Assembly (NCBI RefSeq): GCF_017744045.1
Contig: NZ_JAGHRD010000001.1
Strand: one strand, 5' to 3'
DNA length: 64,000 bases
Origin: Pelagimonas sp017744045
GTDB taxonomy: Bacteria; Pseudomonadota; Alphaproteobacteria; Rhodobacterales; Rhodobacteraceae
Shown here: in pieces, positions 17,894 through 26,746 of the stretch
How the letters are laid out: the number at the start of each line of letters is the position of its first letter
Numbering within the stretch: the first letter of the stretch is position 1
The notes under the pieces: model-generated
What the model was told of the DNA's origin: nothing
The model's database searches: none
The model's input: only the letters and a program-made list of their open reading frames with translations
Made by a program: the position numbers and the translations under genes

Positions 17894-18163
17894 TCAGTGG
17901 AAATTCGTCAGATAGATGATGCTGGCCACAATGCAGATTGGCAGCACATAGACCAGCAGAAACAGCATGGTGCGACGCTGTTTTCCGCTTTCAGCGAGGC
18001 CTTGGTCGATAAATTGCTCTCGATCACCCGGTTGACCCTGCGACAGCCAGTCTTGCGCCAGCTCCTCCTGCTTGGCATTGCGCCAACGGATCCACAGGAT
18101 CGCAAAGATCACGGTCTGCACGATCAAGGCCAGGACCAGGAACCGCAACATGGCAAACATCAT
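17894..18163 (-). CDS. Small two-helix membrane protein, unknown function
   Basis: An 89-residue protein with hydrophobic segments at about residues 4-24 and 65-86 and a soluble, polar linker of about 40 residues rich in Q, E and R. I do not recognise a named family. It starts 12 bases before the DUF1523 gene in the same direction, so the two are probably co-transcribed and may act together in the membrane. The first two codons are both ATG; either could be used. Confidence 0.65.
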   Translation of the reverse strand: MMFAMLRFLVLALIVQTVIFAILWIRWRNAKQEELAQDWLSQGQPGDREQFIDQGLAESGKQRRTMLFLLVYVLPICIVASIIYLTNFH

Positions 18164-18219
18164 ATTCCCCTTGTCTGACAGGTGAGACCGCCATCAGGTG
18201 TTTTCAAGTCCAGTTGAGA

Positions 18220-18549
18220 CTACCAGGTATTTGTTGTCCAGCGTCTTGGCGCGGTCGAGATAACCAGCGCCAGAACCGGCCCCCAGATGATCACCGCCTT
18301 GGCCCCGAGCGTGGTGAAATAGCTGAGGCTGCCGGTGGTCGAAAAGAGGAATGCGGTTAGTTGCGGGTTTTCCAATTGGTAAAGCAGTGCAAAGCCGCAG
18401 GCCGAGAGGGCCCAAAGTACGACAGAAGATGCCGCAGCCGTAGTCGCCATGCCAAACACGGTTTCGGGCATCCATCTTTCGATGATGCGCGGCACCAAAA
18501 TGGCCAGCGCGATGAGGGCGAGAGAAGGGAGTGCTAGGCCTAGAAACAT
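18220..18549 (-). CDS. Small membrane protein, unknown function
   Basis: A 109-residue protein with three hydrophobic stretches (about residues 4-23, 33-57 and 66-102). No recognised family. It lies between the BadF-type kinase gene and the 89-residue membrane protein, all on the minus strand, and could be the first gene of the small membrane-protein group or the tail of the ugp operon. The frame is intact and codon use looks coding, but product evidence is limited to hydrophobicity and context. Confidence 0.55.
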   Translation of the reverse strand: MFLGLALPSLALIALAILVPRIIERWMPETVFGMATTAAASSVVLWALSACGFALLYQLENPQLTAFLFSTTGSLSYFTTLGAKAVIIWGPVLALVISTAPRRWTTNTW

Positions 18550-18580
18550 AGCGCCAAGATGGGGGTGACGCTGGCGGGGG

Positions 18581-19459
18581 TCAACCTTGCGGATCGGTGT
18601 TTGAAACCCAGCTTTGCGCTAAGGCAAAGGCACCGTCCAGAGGACTGCCTTTTGGGGCGGTCACGACGTTTTGCATATCTTGGGGCAGGTAGGTCGCGAA
18701 ATGCGAGGCGATCCCGCCGGTATAGGTGAGGGGTAAATGGGACTGCCACCCCATTTGGCGCAGGGCATCTGCGATGATGTCGGCACCGCCTTGCATAATC
18801 TCATGGGCGATTGGGTCTGCCGTTTCGGCGGCTTGTGTGACCATTGGGGCCAGCGCCCCGAAATCCGCCGCATCTGCCCGCCCGGCAAAGGCGATGATGC
18901 TGGCCGCATTGCCGAACTTGGCCAGAACGGCATCTGTCAAAGCGCTGTTTGCGAGCAAACCTTCCTGTGCAGCCAAAGTGGCGGAGAGCGCCTTGCGGCC
19001 CACCCATTGGGACGAGGCCTCGTCACCCAGAACAGCGCCCCAGCCACCGGCAAACCGGGCGGAACCGTCGATTTGGACCGCCTGAAACGACCCGGTGCCG
19101 CAATGCATCAAGGCCCCATCCTGCCCGTCCAGCGCTCCGTTCAGCGCAGGCATTCGGTCCTCTTCGATTTTGCAGGTGGCAAAGGGCAGGGCGGCGGCGA
19201 CCTCTTGCGCTTTCTCTTCGCTCGTCACACCGGCGAGGCCCAGATAGGCAGGTACGGAATACAGCGTTTCGACGGGTTGGTTGATCTCGGATGCAAGCAA
19301 AACCAGGCCTTGCGTGATGCTGTCGACGGCCTCGGCAAAATCCGTGCTGACATTGCTGCTGCCGGTTTCAACGACCACACGCGCGCCGTTGACCTCGCAG
19401 GCCACGCGGCAACGACTGCCGCCGCCGTCAATTGCGATCACCTGTGGGATTGTGGTCAT
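18581..19459 (-). CDS. BadF/BadG/BcrA/BcrD-type kinase (N-acetylglucosamine kinase-like)
   Basis: ASKHA-fold ATPase of 292 residues. AIDGGGSRCRVACE at residues 9-22 is the phosphate-1 loop, and HCGTGSFQAVQ near 118-128 plus GGWGAVLGDEASSQWVGR near 137-154 are typical of the eukaryotic-type N-acetylglucosamine kinase branch of the BadF family. It would phosphorylate a sugar or amino sugar with ATP. It is the last gene of a co-directional series with ugpBAEC, ugpQ and a HAD phosphatase, which is unusual for glycerol-3-phosphate systems and hints at a phosphorylatable sugar or polyol moiety among the substrates. Confidence 0.83.
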   Translation of the reverse strand: MTTIPQVIAIDGGGSRCRVACEVNGARVVVETGSSNVSTDFAEAVDSITQGLVLLASEINQPVETLYSVPAYLGLAGVTSEEKAQEVAAALPFATCKIEEDRMPALNGALDGQDGALMHCGTGSFQAVQIDGSARFAGGWGAVLGDEASSQWVGRKALSATLAAQEGLLANSALTDAVLAKFGNAASIIAFAGRADAADFGALAPMVTQAAETADPIAHEIMQGGADIIADALRQMGWQSHLPLTYTGGIASHFATYLPQDMQNVVTAPKGSPLDGAFALAQSWVSNTDPQG

Positions 19460-19504
19460 GTTTCTGGCCTTTGGGCAAATATCTTAAGACCTGAATAATT
19501 GACC

Positions 19505-20410
19505 CTAAGTCGTTTCGACAACCCAGTTTGGACAAATGCCCGAGGCTTGAATGAAAGGATCAACCTCAAGACCGCGAAACAACCCGTGACGGGTGATCAG
19601 AATGGTGCCAATCCCGGCGGCGGCCCCGCCCAAGACGTCAGTGTGTAGTGTGTCACCAACCATAGCGATGCGCGATTTGGGGATGCCAGCGAGGCGGGCA
19701 AGGGCCACGTCGAAGGCGTTTTTGTAGGGTTTGCCGAAAAACAGCGGCTGCGCGCCCAGTTGATCGGCAATCTCATGTGCGATTGTGCCGGGCTCCAAAG
19801 ACAACCCATCGACACGTGGTGCCACCAGATCCGGGTTGGCGACGACCATGGGGCGAGGGTTCTGGCGCAGCGCATCGCGCAGCCGGATTGTGTCCGCGTC
19901 GCTCCAGTTTTGACTGGAAAGCAAAAGGAACCCACCAGCGCGCTCATACAAGGACGGGTCGAGATGCAGGTTATGCAAGGGAAAGGGGCTGTCAGAGAAA
20001 TCATCCTCAGCCAATGCCGCCGCTGCCCAGGGCGCGCCGCTTTCCAGAACCGGCAAAGAGGCCAAGGCCACATCCCGGCTCGACACGACCTCATCAGCGG
20101 TGAAATCAAAGCCAAGCCGGCGGTATTTCTCCAAAAGCTGGACACGCGTGTAGCTTGCCGCGTTGGTCAATACGATCAGGCGTTTGCCTAGGTCGCGCAG
20201 CTCTTGCAACCGATCAACGGCCCCGGCAATCGCCTCTTCTCCGCGATTGAGCACGCCAAATGCGTCCAGGATGTAGGCGTCAAAGTGTTGGGCGGTGTCT
20301 GCAAGCGACTGGCCAAAGGTTGATTGGCTCGGAAACTCCGCGCGAGGAAGGCGCGAGCGAATGGCTTCGTAACGCTCAAACGCCCATTGCGGTGACAGGA
20401 AGGTGGTCAT
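19505..20410 (-). CDS. HAD-superfamily class IIA hydrolase (NagD/TIGR01459-like)
   Basis: Phosphatase of the HAD class IIA, 301 residues. Motif I is DAYILDAFGVLNRG near residues 44-57, motif II the threonine in LIVLTNAAS near residue 98, motif III a lysine in FFGKPYKNAFDVAL, and motif IV the aspartates in IAMVGDTLHTDVLGG near residue 250. The whole protein matches the alphaproteobacterial TIGR01459 group, whose relatives dephosphorylate small phospho-compounds such as pyridoxal phosphate or glycerol phosphate. It lies nine bases after ugpQ, so a glycerol-phosphate-type substrate is plausible but not shown. Confidence 0.88.
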   Translation of the reverse strand: MTTFLSPQWAFERYEAIRSRLPRAEFPSQSTFGQSLADTAQHFDAYILDAFGVLNRGEEAIAGAVDRLQELRDLGKRLIVLTNAASYTRVQLLEKYRRLGFDFTADEVVSSRDVALASLPVLESGAPWAAAALAEDDFSDSPFPLHNLHLDPSLYERAGGFLLLSSQNWSDADTIRLRDALRQNPRPMVVANPDLVAPRVDGLSLEPGTIAHEIADQLGAQPLFFGKPYKNAFDVALARLAGIPKSRIAMVGDTLHTDVLGGAAAGIGTILITRHGLFRGLEVDPFIQASGICPNWVVETT

Positions 20411-20419
20411 CGAGGCCCC

Positions 20420-21394
20420 TCACCCTGTCTTGACCAACACCGGGTCAGGCTCGACCCAGTTCAACCCATTTTCCAATAGCAAGCGCTGGGCGCGACCGGG
20501 GTAGTCTGTGATGATGCCGTCGACCCCGGCATCTATGGCGTTTTGAATGTCTTTGACTTCGTTCACCGTCCAGGCGTTGACGATCAGGCCAAGCTCTTGT
20601 GCGCGGGCCACATCGGATTTGGTGATGTCCGCGAAATAGGGGCTCCAGACGGACCCACCAAGATCGGCGATCAGATCCGGCAAAGAGCCGTTGAAAGCAT
20701 CCAAGGATGCCCCGGCCATCCAAAGCGAACCTTCAAAGACGTTGGACTCCATCGGTGCGTTGGCCTTGGGCGCGTAGGTCAGGTGTGACCTTGGGATCGT
20801 GGGCGCGCGTTTCTTGACCGCTGTCAGGATATTCCAGTCAAAGCTTTGCACGATGCAGCGCTGGGTCAGGCCAAAATCTTCGAGAACTGTCAGGATTTGA
20901 TCGGTGAACTCGTCCACCGGTGGTGTGAATTCCGGGTGGTTGGGGTGGCTTTTGATTTCGACATTGAGCCAGATGTCATCATAGGGCGGCTGCTGAACCA
21001 ACGCCGCCAAGTCCGCCAGCTTCGGGATGCGCAGCCCCGACAGGAATGCCTGATCGGGATAGCGCGTGGCATAGCCGGTTCCGGCGCGCAATCCACCAAC
21101 ATCATAGGTTTGCAGCTGATCAAAGCTTAGCTCAAAAATCCCCGGCCCTTCGTTCGGCAACCAGTGCCCGTTCCGGTCACGGGTCGAGGCGGCCATAAGT
21201 TGAGGGTTATGGGTGATCACCGGCACGCCATCCTTGGTCGACAGCACATCCAGCTCGACGACTTTGACGCCAATGTCAAAGACATGGCGGAAAGCCATCA
21301 TAGTGTTTTCCGGCAAAACCCCCCGCGCGGCGCGGTGACCATGTAGCCGGACAATACCGGGGGCCTTTCGCAGGGGGGCGAGGGGATCAGTCAT
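20420..21394 (-). CDS. ugpQ: Glycerophosphodiester phosphodiesterase
   Basis: TIM-barrel phosphodiesterase (324 residues) that splits glycerophosphodiesters into sn-glycerol 3-phosphate and an alcohol. The catalytic pattern is present: HGHRAARGVLPENT (residues 18-31), VELDVLSTKDGVPVITHNP (46-64), and later EIKSH and the C-terminal NAWTVNE and GIITDYP. There is no signal peptide, so it acts in the cytoplasm on imported diesters, as UgpQ does. It lies three bases after the ugpC stop codon. Confidence 0.92.
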   Translation of the reverse strand: MTDPLAPLRKAPGIVRLHGHRAARGVLPENTMMAFRHVFDIGVKVVELDVLSTKDGVPVITHNPQLMAASTRDRNGHWLPNEGPGIFELSFDQLQTYDVGGLRAGTGYATRYPDQAFLSGLRIPKLADLAALVQQPPYDDIWLNVEIKSHPNHPEFTPPVDEFTDQILTVLEDFGLTQRCIVQSFDWNILTAVKKRAPTIPRSHLTYAPKANAPMESNVFEGSLWMAGASLDAFNGSLPDLIADLGGSVWSPYFADITKSDVARAQELGLIVNAWTVNEVKDIQNAIDAGVDGIITDYPGRAQRLLLENGLNWVEPDPVLVKTG

Positions 21395-21397
21395 GGC

Positions 21398-22453
21398 TTA
21401 CGCTTCAATCCGTTTTTCGGACTTGGCGTCGAACAGGTGCAAATGCGACTGCTTGGCGGCAAAGGAGACCTGATCACCTACTTGATGGTCGGTAATCCCG
21501 TTCAAGCTGGCGACGATTTGCGTGTCGGTCCCATCGAGAACACCGTGCAGAAGTGTCACGCCTCCGAGATGTTCGAGCATCTCGATTGTCATCTTGAACG
21601 GCCCGTTCTCGTCAGGTTTCAGATGTTCGGGGCGCACACTCAGCAGGACATCGCCAGACGCAGCCGATCCGGTCGCGATGGTCGTGCCATTGCTCAAGGT
21701 CACCTGGCCAGCATTGGCAGACCCGGAGAGAAAGTTCATCGAGGGCGAGCCGATGAACCCGGCGACAAAGATCGAGGCGGGGCGTTCATAGAGCTCAATC
21801 GGCGTGCCGAACTGCTCGACGTAACCGCCATTCAAGACCATGAGACGATCGCCCAGTGTCATGGCTTCGACCTGATCATGGGTCACAAAGATTGATGTAA
21901 CCCCAAGACGTTTTTGCAGCTTGCGGATTTCCAGACGCATCTGCACGCGCAGCTTGGCGTCGAGGTTTGACAAGGGTTCGTCAAACAAAAACACCTGCGG
22001 ATCACGCACAATCGCACGGCCCATGGCGACGCGCTGACGCTGACCGCCGGACAGTTGCCGCGGCTTGCGATCCAGATATTGCCCGATCTCAAGAATCTCG
22101 GCGGCCTCATTCACGCGACGGTCAATCTCGGCTTTGGAGAGTTTGCGGATCTTGAGCCCATAAGCCATGTTGTCACGCACGCTCATATGCGGATACAGCG
22201 CGTAATTCTGGAACACCATCGCAATGTCGCGATCCGCCGGTTCCAGATCATTCACCCGCTTGTCACCAATATGGACATTGCCCGAGGTCACGCTTTCCAG
22301 CCCGGCCACCATGCGCAGCAAGGTGGATTTCCCGCAGCCCGACGGGCCGACAATGACGACAAACTCGCCGTCTTCGATCTCGGCATCAATGTGGTGCAAG
22401 ACCTGAGTATCGCCGTAGGATTTTGTTAATGTGTCGAGTTTGATACCAGCCAT
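21398..22453 (-). CDS. ugpC: sn-Glycerol-3-phosphate ABC transporter ATP-binding protein
   Basis: ABC ATPase of the MalK/UgpC type, 351 residues. Walker A GPSGCGKST is at about 36-44, the Q-loop in VFQNYALYPHMS, the signature LSGGQRQRVAMGRA near 134-147, Walker B FLFDEPLSNLDAK, and the H-loop THDQVEAM; a C-terminal TOBE/OB domain follows. It energises the UgpAE permease. Sequence alone cannot separate UgpC from other sugar MalK-like ATPases; the assignment rests on the adjacent ugpQ, ugpE and ugpA genes. Confidence 0.92.
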   Translation of the reverse strand: MAGIKLDTLTKSYGDTQVLHHIDAEIEDGEFVVIVGPSGCGKSTLLRMVAGLESVTSGNVHIGDKRVNDLEPADRDIAMVFQNYALYPHMSVRDNMAYGLKIRKLSKAEIDRRVNEAAEILEIGQYLDRKPRQLSGGQRQRVAMGRAIVRDPQVFLFDEPLSNLDAKLRVQMRLEIRKLQKRLGVTSIFVTHDQVEAMTLGDRLMVLNGGYVEQFGTPIELYERPASIFVAGFIGSPSMNFLSGSANAGQVTLSNGTTIATGSAASGDVLLSVRPEHLKPDENGPFKMTIEMLEHLGGVTLLHGVLDGTDTQIVASLNGITDHQVGDQVSFAAKQSHLHLFDAKSEKRIEA

Positions 22454-22467
22454 CTGCTCGTCTCGTC

Positions 22468-23319
22468 CTATTTATCGGTTTCCGTCAGCCCTTGCACAAA
22501 GAGCTTTTGCATCGCGATGACCACAAAGATTGGGGGCACCATGGCCAGCAGGGCGATCATCATGATGATGTTCCATTCGGGGGATTGTTCGGCCGCTTCC
22601 AGCATCTGTTTGATCGACACCACAATGGTGGACATATCCGCATCTGTGGTGATCAACAGCGGCCAGAGATATTGGTTCCAGCCATAGATGAACAGGATCA
22701 CAAAAAGCGCGGCGATATTGGTGCGGCTCAGCGGGATCAGGATGTCCCAGAAAAACCGCATCGGCCCCGCGCCATCAATCCGTGCGCTTTCCAGCATCTC
22801 GTCGGGGATGGTCAGGAACACCTGGCGGAACATGAATGTCGCCGTGGCCGAGGCGATCAGCGGAATGGTCAGGCCCCAATAGCTGTTGAGCATGCCAAGA
22901 TCCGCGACCACTTCGAAGGTGGGCAGGATACGCACCTCGACCGGGAGCATGAGGGTGATGAAGATCATCCAGAAAAAGCCCATGCGGAAGGGGAACTTGA
23001 AATAGACAATCGCAAAGGCTGACAGCAGCGAAATCGCGATTTTGCCAAAGGCAATCATCAGCGCCATCAGAAGCGAGTTGAACATCATCATCCAGACCGG
23101 GGCGATGGAAGTCCCAGTCAGGCCAGAGCCCCAGAAGGTCTGTTTCAGGTTCACAAAGAACTGGTCACCGGGCCACATCGGGATCGGGGTTTGCAACATG
23201 CGCTCGGCTTCGTGGCTGGCTCCGACAAAGGTGATCCAGACCGGCAGGGCAACCATGGCCACACCCAGGATCAGGATCAGGTGGGACAGGATCGCAAGGA
23301 AAGGGCGGTTCTCAACCAT
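22468..23319 (-). CDS. ugpE: ABC transporter permease UgpE
   Basis: Inner-membrane permease of 283 residues with six predicted membrane segments and the conserved EAA-loop (SARIDGAGPMRFFWDILIPLSR, near residues 178-199) that contacts the ATPase. MalG/UgpE type, with the C-terminal VQGLTETDK tail. Its start codon overlaps the stop of ugpA by one base, so translation is likely coupled. Confidence 0.92.
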   Translation of the reverse strand: MVENRPFLAILSHLILILGVAMVALPVWITFVGASHEAERMLQTPIPMWPGDQFFVNLKQTFWGSGLTGTSIAPVWMMMFNSLLMALMIAFGKIAISLLSAFAIVYFKFPFRMGFFWMIFITLMLPVEVRILPTFEVVADLGMLNSYWGLTIPLIASATATFMFRQVFLTIPDEMLESARIDGAGPMRFFWDILIPLSRTNIAALFVILFIYGWNQYLWPLLITTDADMSTIVVSIKQMLEAAEQSPEWNIIMMIALLAMVPPIFVVIAMQKLFVQGLTETDK

Positions 23320-24200
23320 CAGTATTGCACCCTCTTTTCGATAAAGCGGAATTGGATCACGGTCATGCCGATCACCAGGATCATCAGGATCACCGACTGC
23401 GCAGCAGACCCGCCGAGGTCGAGCCCGACAAACCCGTCATTGTAGACCTTGTAAACCAACGTTGTGGTCGAATTGGCCGGGCCGCCTTGGGTCACGGCGT
23501 GGATGATGCCGAAGGTCTCAAAAAAGGCGTAGGTCGCGTTGATCACCAGCAGGAAAAACGTTGTGGGCGAGATCAGCGGGAAGATGATCGTCGCAAAGCG
23601 GCGGATCGGACCAGCGCCGTCAATCGCCGCGGCCTCGGTGATCGAGCGCGGAATGGACTGCATCGCGGCAAGATAGAACAAGAAGTTATAGGCAACCTGT
23701 TTCCACGCGGCGGCGATGATCACAAGGAACATGGCTTGGCCACCATTCAGATAATGGTTCCAGCTATAGCCGATCTTTTCCAGGATAAAGGGAAAGATCC
23801 CGATGGTCGGGTTGAACATGAACAGGAACAAAGCCCCGGCCAGAACAGGTGCCACCGCATAGGGCCAGATCAGCAAGGTGCGATAGACGGTTGAGCCGCG
23901 AATGACGCGGTCTGCAAACCCGGCGAGGATCAGAGCGAACGCCATGGACAGGAACGCCACGCAGGCCGAGAAAAAGATCGTCCGCCCGAATGAGCTACGA
24001 TAGTGGCTGTCATCCCAGAGATAGGCGAAGTTTTCGAACCACACGAATTCGGTCGACAGGCCAAAGGCGTCTTCGATCAGAAAGGATTGATAGACCGCCT
24101 GGCTGGCGGGCCAGATAAAGAAGATCAGCGTGACGATGACCTGCGGCGCTACCAGAAGGTAGGGCAGGATCGACGCGGGAAAATGAACGCGCTTGAGCAT
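23319..24200 (-). CDS. ugpA: ABC transporter permease UgpA
   Basis: Inner-membrane permease of 293 residues, MalF/UgpA type, with six membrane segments and the EAA-loop AAAIDGAGPIRRFATIIFPL near residues 185-205. The N-terminus KRVHFPASILPYLLVAPQ resembles UgpA proteins closely. It partners UgpE. A terminator-like hairpin stands between ugpB and this gene, so expression from the ugpB promoter may be attenuated here. Confidence 0.92.
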   Translation of the reverse strand: MLKRVHFPASILPYLLVAPQVIVTLIFFIWPASQAVYQSFLIEDAFGLSTEFVWFENFAYLWDDSHYRSSFGRTIFFSACVAFLSMAFALILAGFADRVIRGSTVYRTLLIWPYAVAPVLAGALFLFMFNPTIGIFPFILEKIGYSWNHYLNGGQAMFLVIIAAAWKQVAYNFLFYLAAMQSIPRSITEAAAIDGAGPIRRFATIIFPLISPTTFFLLVINATYAFFETFGIIHAVTQGGPANSTTTLVYKVYNDGFVGLDLGGSAAQSVILMILVIGMTVIQFRFIEKRVQY

Positions 24201-24225
24201 CGGATCTCGGGGATTGGAAAGGCGG

Positions 24226-24258
24226 AAAAAGGCCCGGCAACGCTTTGGTCGCCGGGCC
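24226..24258 (-). terminator. Attenuator-type terminator between ugpB and ugpA
   Basis: On the minus strand GGCCCGGC and GCCGGGCC form a perfect 8-bp stem around 12 bases, directly followed by TTTTT. Placed between the binding-protein gene and the permease genes, it would let most transcripts end after ugpB, giving excess receptor over membrane subunits. Confidence 0.8.
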
Positions 24259-24277
24259 CGATGTCAGTTGGATCGGT

Positions 24278-25582
24278 TTATTTGACCGAACGCTCGAACT
24301 TGCGCAGCAGGTCGTTGCCGCGATTTGCAGCATTGTCCAGCGCTTCCTGAGCCGAGATGTTACCGGCCCACAGAGCTTCCATTTCTTCGTTGATCACGTC
24401 ACGGATCTGAACAAAGTTGCCGAAACGCAGGCCGCGGGAATTGGCGGTCGGGGTGTTCAGGCTCAGCTGTTTGATCGCGGTGTCGGTGCCTGGGTTGCTT
24501 TCATAGAAACCCTGCTCTTTGGACAGCTCAGCAGCCGCTTTGGTGATCGGCACATAGCCGGTTTCCTGGTGCCACCAGGCCTGAACCTCAGGCGAGGACA
24601 GGTAGGTCAGGAACTGCGCCAGACCCTTGTATTCGTCGGATTCGTGACCTTGCAGAGCCCATAGGGTTGCGCCACCGATGATGGAGTTCTGAGGCGCGTC
24701 AGCAACGGCCTTGTCCAGCGGCAGCATGGTCTGACCGAACTTGAATTTGGCCTGACCCACGATCGAGCCGTAATAGGCCGAAGAGTTCATCCACATGCCG
24801 CATTCACCATTGGTGAACATGGGCAGGCTGTCGCCGCGACGACCGCCATAGACGAACTTGTTGTCGGCCTGCATGTCAGCAACGGCCTGCAGACGGGCGG
24901 CAACTTGATCGTTGTTGAAAGTCAGCTCGGTGTCGAAACCGGCAAAACCGTTCTCTTTGGTGCCCAGTGCCAGATCGTGCCAGGCCGAGAAGTTCTCGAT
25001 CATGACCCAGGACTGCCAGCCAAAGGAAATACCGCATTTCATGCCATTGTCGACCAGCGCCTTGGCGGCGGCGTCCACTTCTTCCCAGGTGCCGGGAACC
25101 TCAACACCCGCCGCTTCCAGAGCGTCGGCATTGTACCACAGAACCGGAGTGGAGGAGTTGAACGGCATCGAAAGCAGTTCACCCTCTGGGGTCTGGTAGT
25201 AGGACACAACCGCTGGCAAAAAATCGTCGCCATTAAACGGCTCACCGGCATCGGCCATCAGTTTTTCAACCGGATAGATCGCGCCCTTGGCGGCCATCAT
25301 CGTGGCGGTGCCAACTTCGAAAACCTGAACCAGATGCGGCTGCTCACCAGCCCGGAAGGCGGCGATCGCGGCGGTCATGGTCTCGGTGTAGTTGCCCTTG
25401 TAGGACGGTTTGACGACGTAGTCGGACTGCGACGCGTTAAAGTCGGCAGCCATTTTGTCGATGCGCTCACCATTGGTGCCGCCCATGGCGTGCCACCAGT
25501 TAATTTCGGTTTGCGCATAAGCAGATGTGGCGAGGGCACCCATCAATACGGTGCTCGCCAGAAGCGATTTGGTAAAGGTCAT
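24278..25582 (-). CDS. ugpB: sn-Glycerol-3-phosphate ABC transporter substrate-binding protein
   Basis: Periplasmic receptor of 434 residues with a signal peptide (residues 1-22, ending SAYAQ). The mature start TEINWWHAMGG and the segments QSDYVVKPSYKGNYTETMTAAIA (only the general UgpB pattern is meant) and WWHQETGYVPITKAA near the C-terminus are typical of UgpB. The ATG at 25582 after GGGAGAA is chosen over an upstream in-frame start at 25693. It heads the operon and is divergent from a LysR gene; I see no Pho-box-like repeat upstream, so phosphate control is not supported. Confidence 0.93.
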   Translation of the reverse strand: MTFTKSLLASTVLMGALATSAYAQTEINWWHAMGGTNGERIDKMAADFNASQSDYVVKPSYKGNYTETMTAAIAAFRAGEQPHLVQVFEVGTATMMAAKGAIYPVEKLMADAGEPFNGDDFLPAVVSYYQTPEGELLSMPFNSSTPVLWYNADALEAAGVEVPGTWEEVDAAAKALVDNGMKCGISFGWQSWVMIENFSAWHDLALGTKENGFAGFDTELTFNNDQVAARLQAVADMQADNKFVYGGRRGDSLPMFTNGECGMWMNSSAYYGSIVGQAKFKFGQTMLPLDKAVADAPQNSIIGGATLWALQGHESDEYKGLAQFLTYLSSPEVQAWWHQETGYVPITKAAAELSKEQGFYESNPGTDTAIKQLSLNTPTANSRGLRFGNFVQIRDVINEEMEALWAGNISAQEALDNAANRGNDLLRKFERSVK

Positions 25583-25740
25583 GTGTTTCTCCCTGACAGT
25601 TTCAAAACTGCTGTGAAAAGGAGCATTTGCCAGCGGAAATGATAATTCAAGTGAAATATTTGTAAATCCGACATAATGCTGTGTTATATGCATGGTGGAG
25701 AAGAACGCGCAGCCTGAGGCGTTAACAAGGGGTTAAGTTA

Positions 25741-26667
25741 TTGAAATTTCAACTAAGACAGCTTGAGGCGTTTCGCGCCGTCGCAGAAGCCGGTAATATC
25801 ACACGCGCCGCAAAAAATTTGGGTGTGTCGCAGCCAGCGGTCAGCCGTTTGTTGTCAGACTTTGCCAAGTCCGTTGGTTTCGAACTTTTTGAACGCCGTC
25901 GCGGTGTGTTGGAGCCGACAAGTGAGTCGCGCTACCTGCTGACCGAAGTTACGCGGATTCTTGACGGGCTCGACCATCTCGAAGACCTGCGTCGGGATCT
26001 GACCGAACGCACGGCGGGGCATATACGTATTGCCTGCCTGCCCGGCTTTGCCACCAGCCATCTGCCCAAGGTCCTGGTTGATTTTCTTAAGGAAAGACCA
26101 GGGGTTACTGTGACAATCGACCCGGATCGTCCCGAGCGGATTTTGGAATGGATCATTGGCGAGCAATATGATTGCGGCCTCACGGATGGGTTTGCCGGTC
26201 ACCCAGCAACCGAAAGCCGGGATTTGTTTATCAAATCGGTTTGTATTCTGCCCAAAGGCCACCCGTTACAGTCGAAACAGCGGATCAGCCCGGCGGATCT
26301 GGCCGATGAAAAGATGATCCACACCAAACGCGACAGCCGCTTTTATTACCGTTTGTCCCGCGCCTTTTCCGATGCGGGTGTCGCGATCAACAGTTGGGTC
26401 GAGGTCCGCCAGTTCACCACCGCCTGCACCATGGTCAGCGAAGGCATGGGGGCCTCAATCGTCAGTGCGCTGGACGCGGAACAATTTCGCGAAGCGGGCA
26501 TCGTCATCCGCCCCTTTGATCCGCCGATCTATCACCGCCTGTCGATCCTGCGCCCCGCGACGGGGGCGCGAACACCTGTGGTGATCGACTTTATCGAGGC
26601 CTTTATCCAAAGCCTGACGCCCTTTCTGGCCGAGGCCCCGGTGGAGACTGCCAGCCTGACGAGTTAG
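25741..26667 (+). CDS. LysR-family transcriptional regulator, divergent from ugp operon
   Basis: LysR regulator of 308 residues: helix-turn-helix at about 5-65 (LEAFRAVAEAGNITRAAKNLGVSQPAVSRL is the general pattern), then an effector domain. The start is a TTG at 25741, supported by AAGGGG eight bases upstream. The 158-base gap to ugpB holds a T-N11-A-like imperfect palindrome (ATTCAAGTGAAAT at 25645-25657) that could be its site. LysR control of a ugp operon differs from PhoB control known in enterics. Confidence 0.88.
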   Translation: MKFQLRQLEAFRAVAEAGNITRAAKNLGVSQPAVSRLLSDFAKSVGFELFERRRGVLEPTSESRYLLTEVTRILDGLDHLEDLRRDLTERTAGHIRIACLPGFATSHLPKVLVDFLKERPGVTVTIDPDRPERILEWIIGEQYDCGLTDGFAGHPATESRDLFIKSVCILPKGHPLQSKQRISPADLADEKMIHTKRDSRFYYRLSRAFSDAGVAINSWVEVRQFTTACTMVSEGMGASIVSALDAEQFREAGIVIRPFDPPIYHRLSILRPATGARTPVVIDFIEAFIQSLTPFLAEAPVETASLTS

Positions 26668-26746
26668 CCCTGTGGAATACCTGACTTGAGCGATCCCCAT
26701 CTGTTCGGCAAAAGCCAAGCATTGATAGAAATAAGGGGATATTGCC

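Noticed and set aside
25583..25740. Pho box upstream of ugpB
   Set aside because: No pair of CTGTCAT-like repeats with the required spacing was found; CTGTCAG near the ribosome-binding site stands alone.
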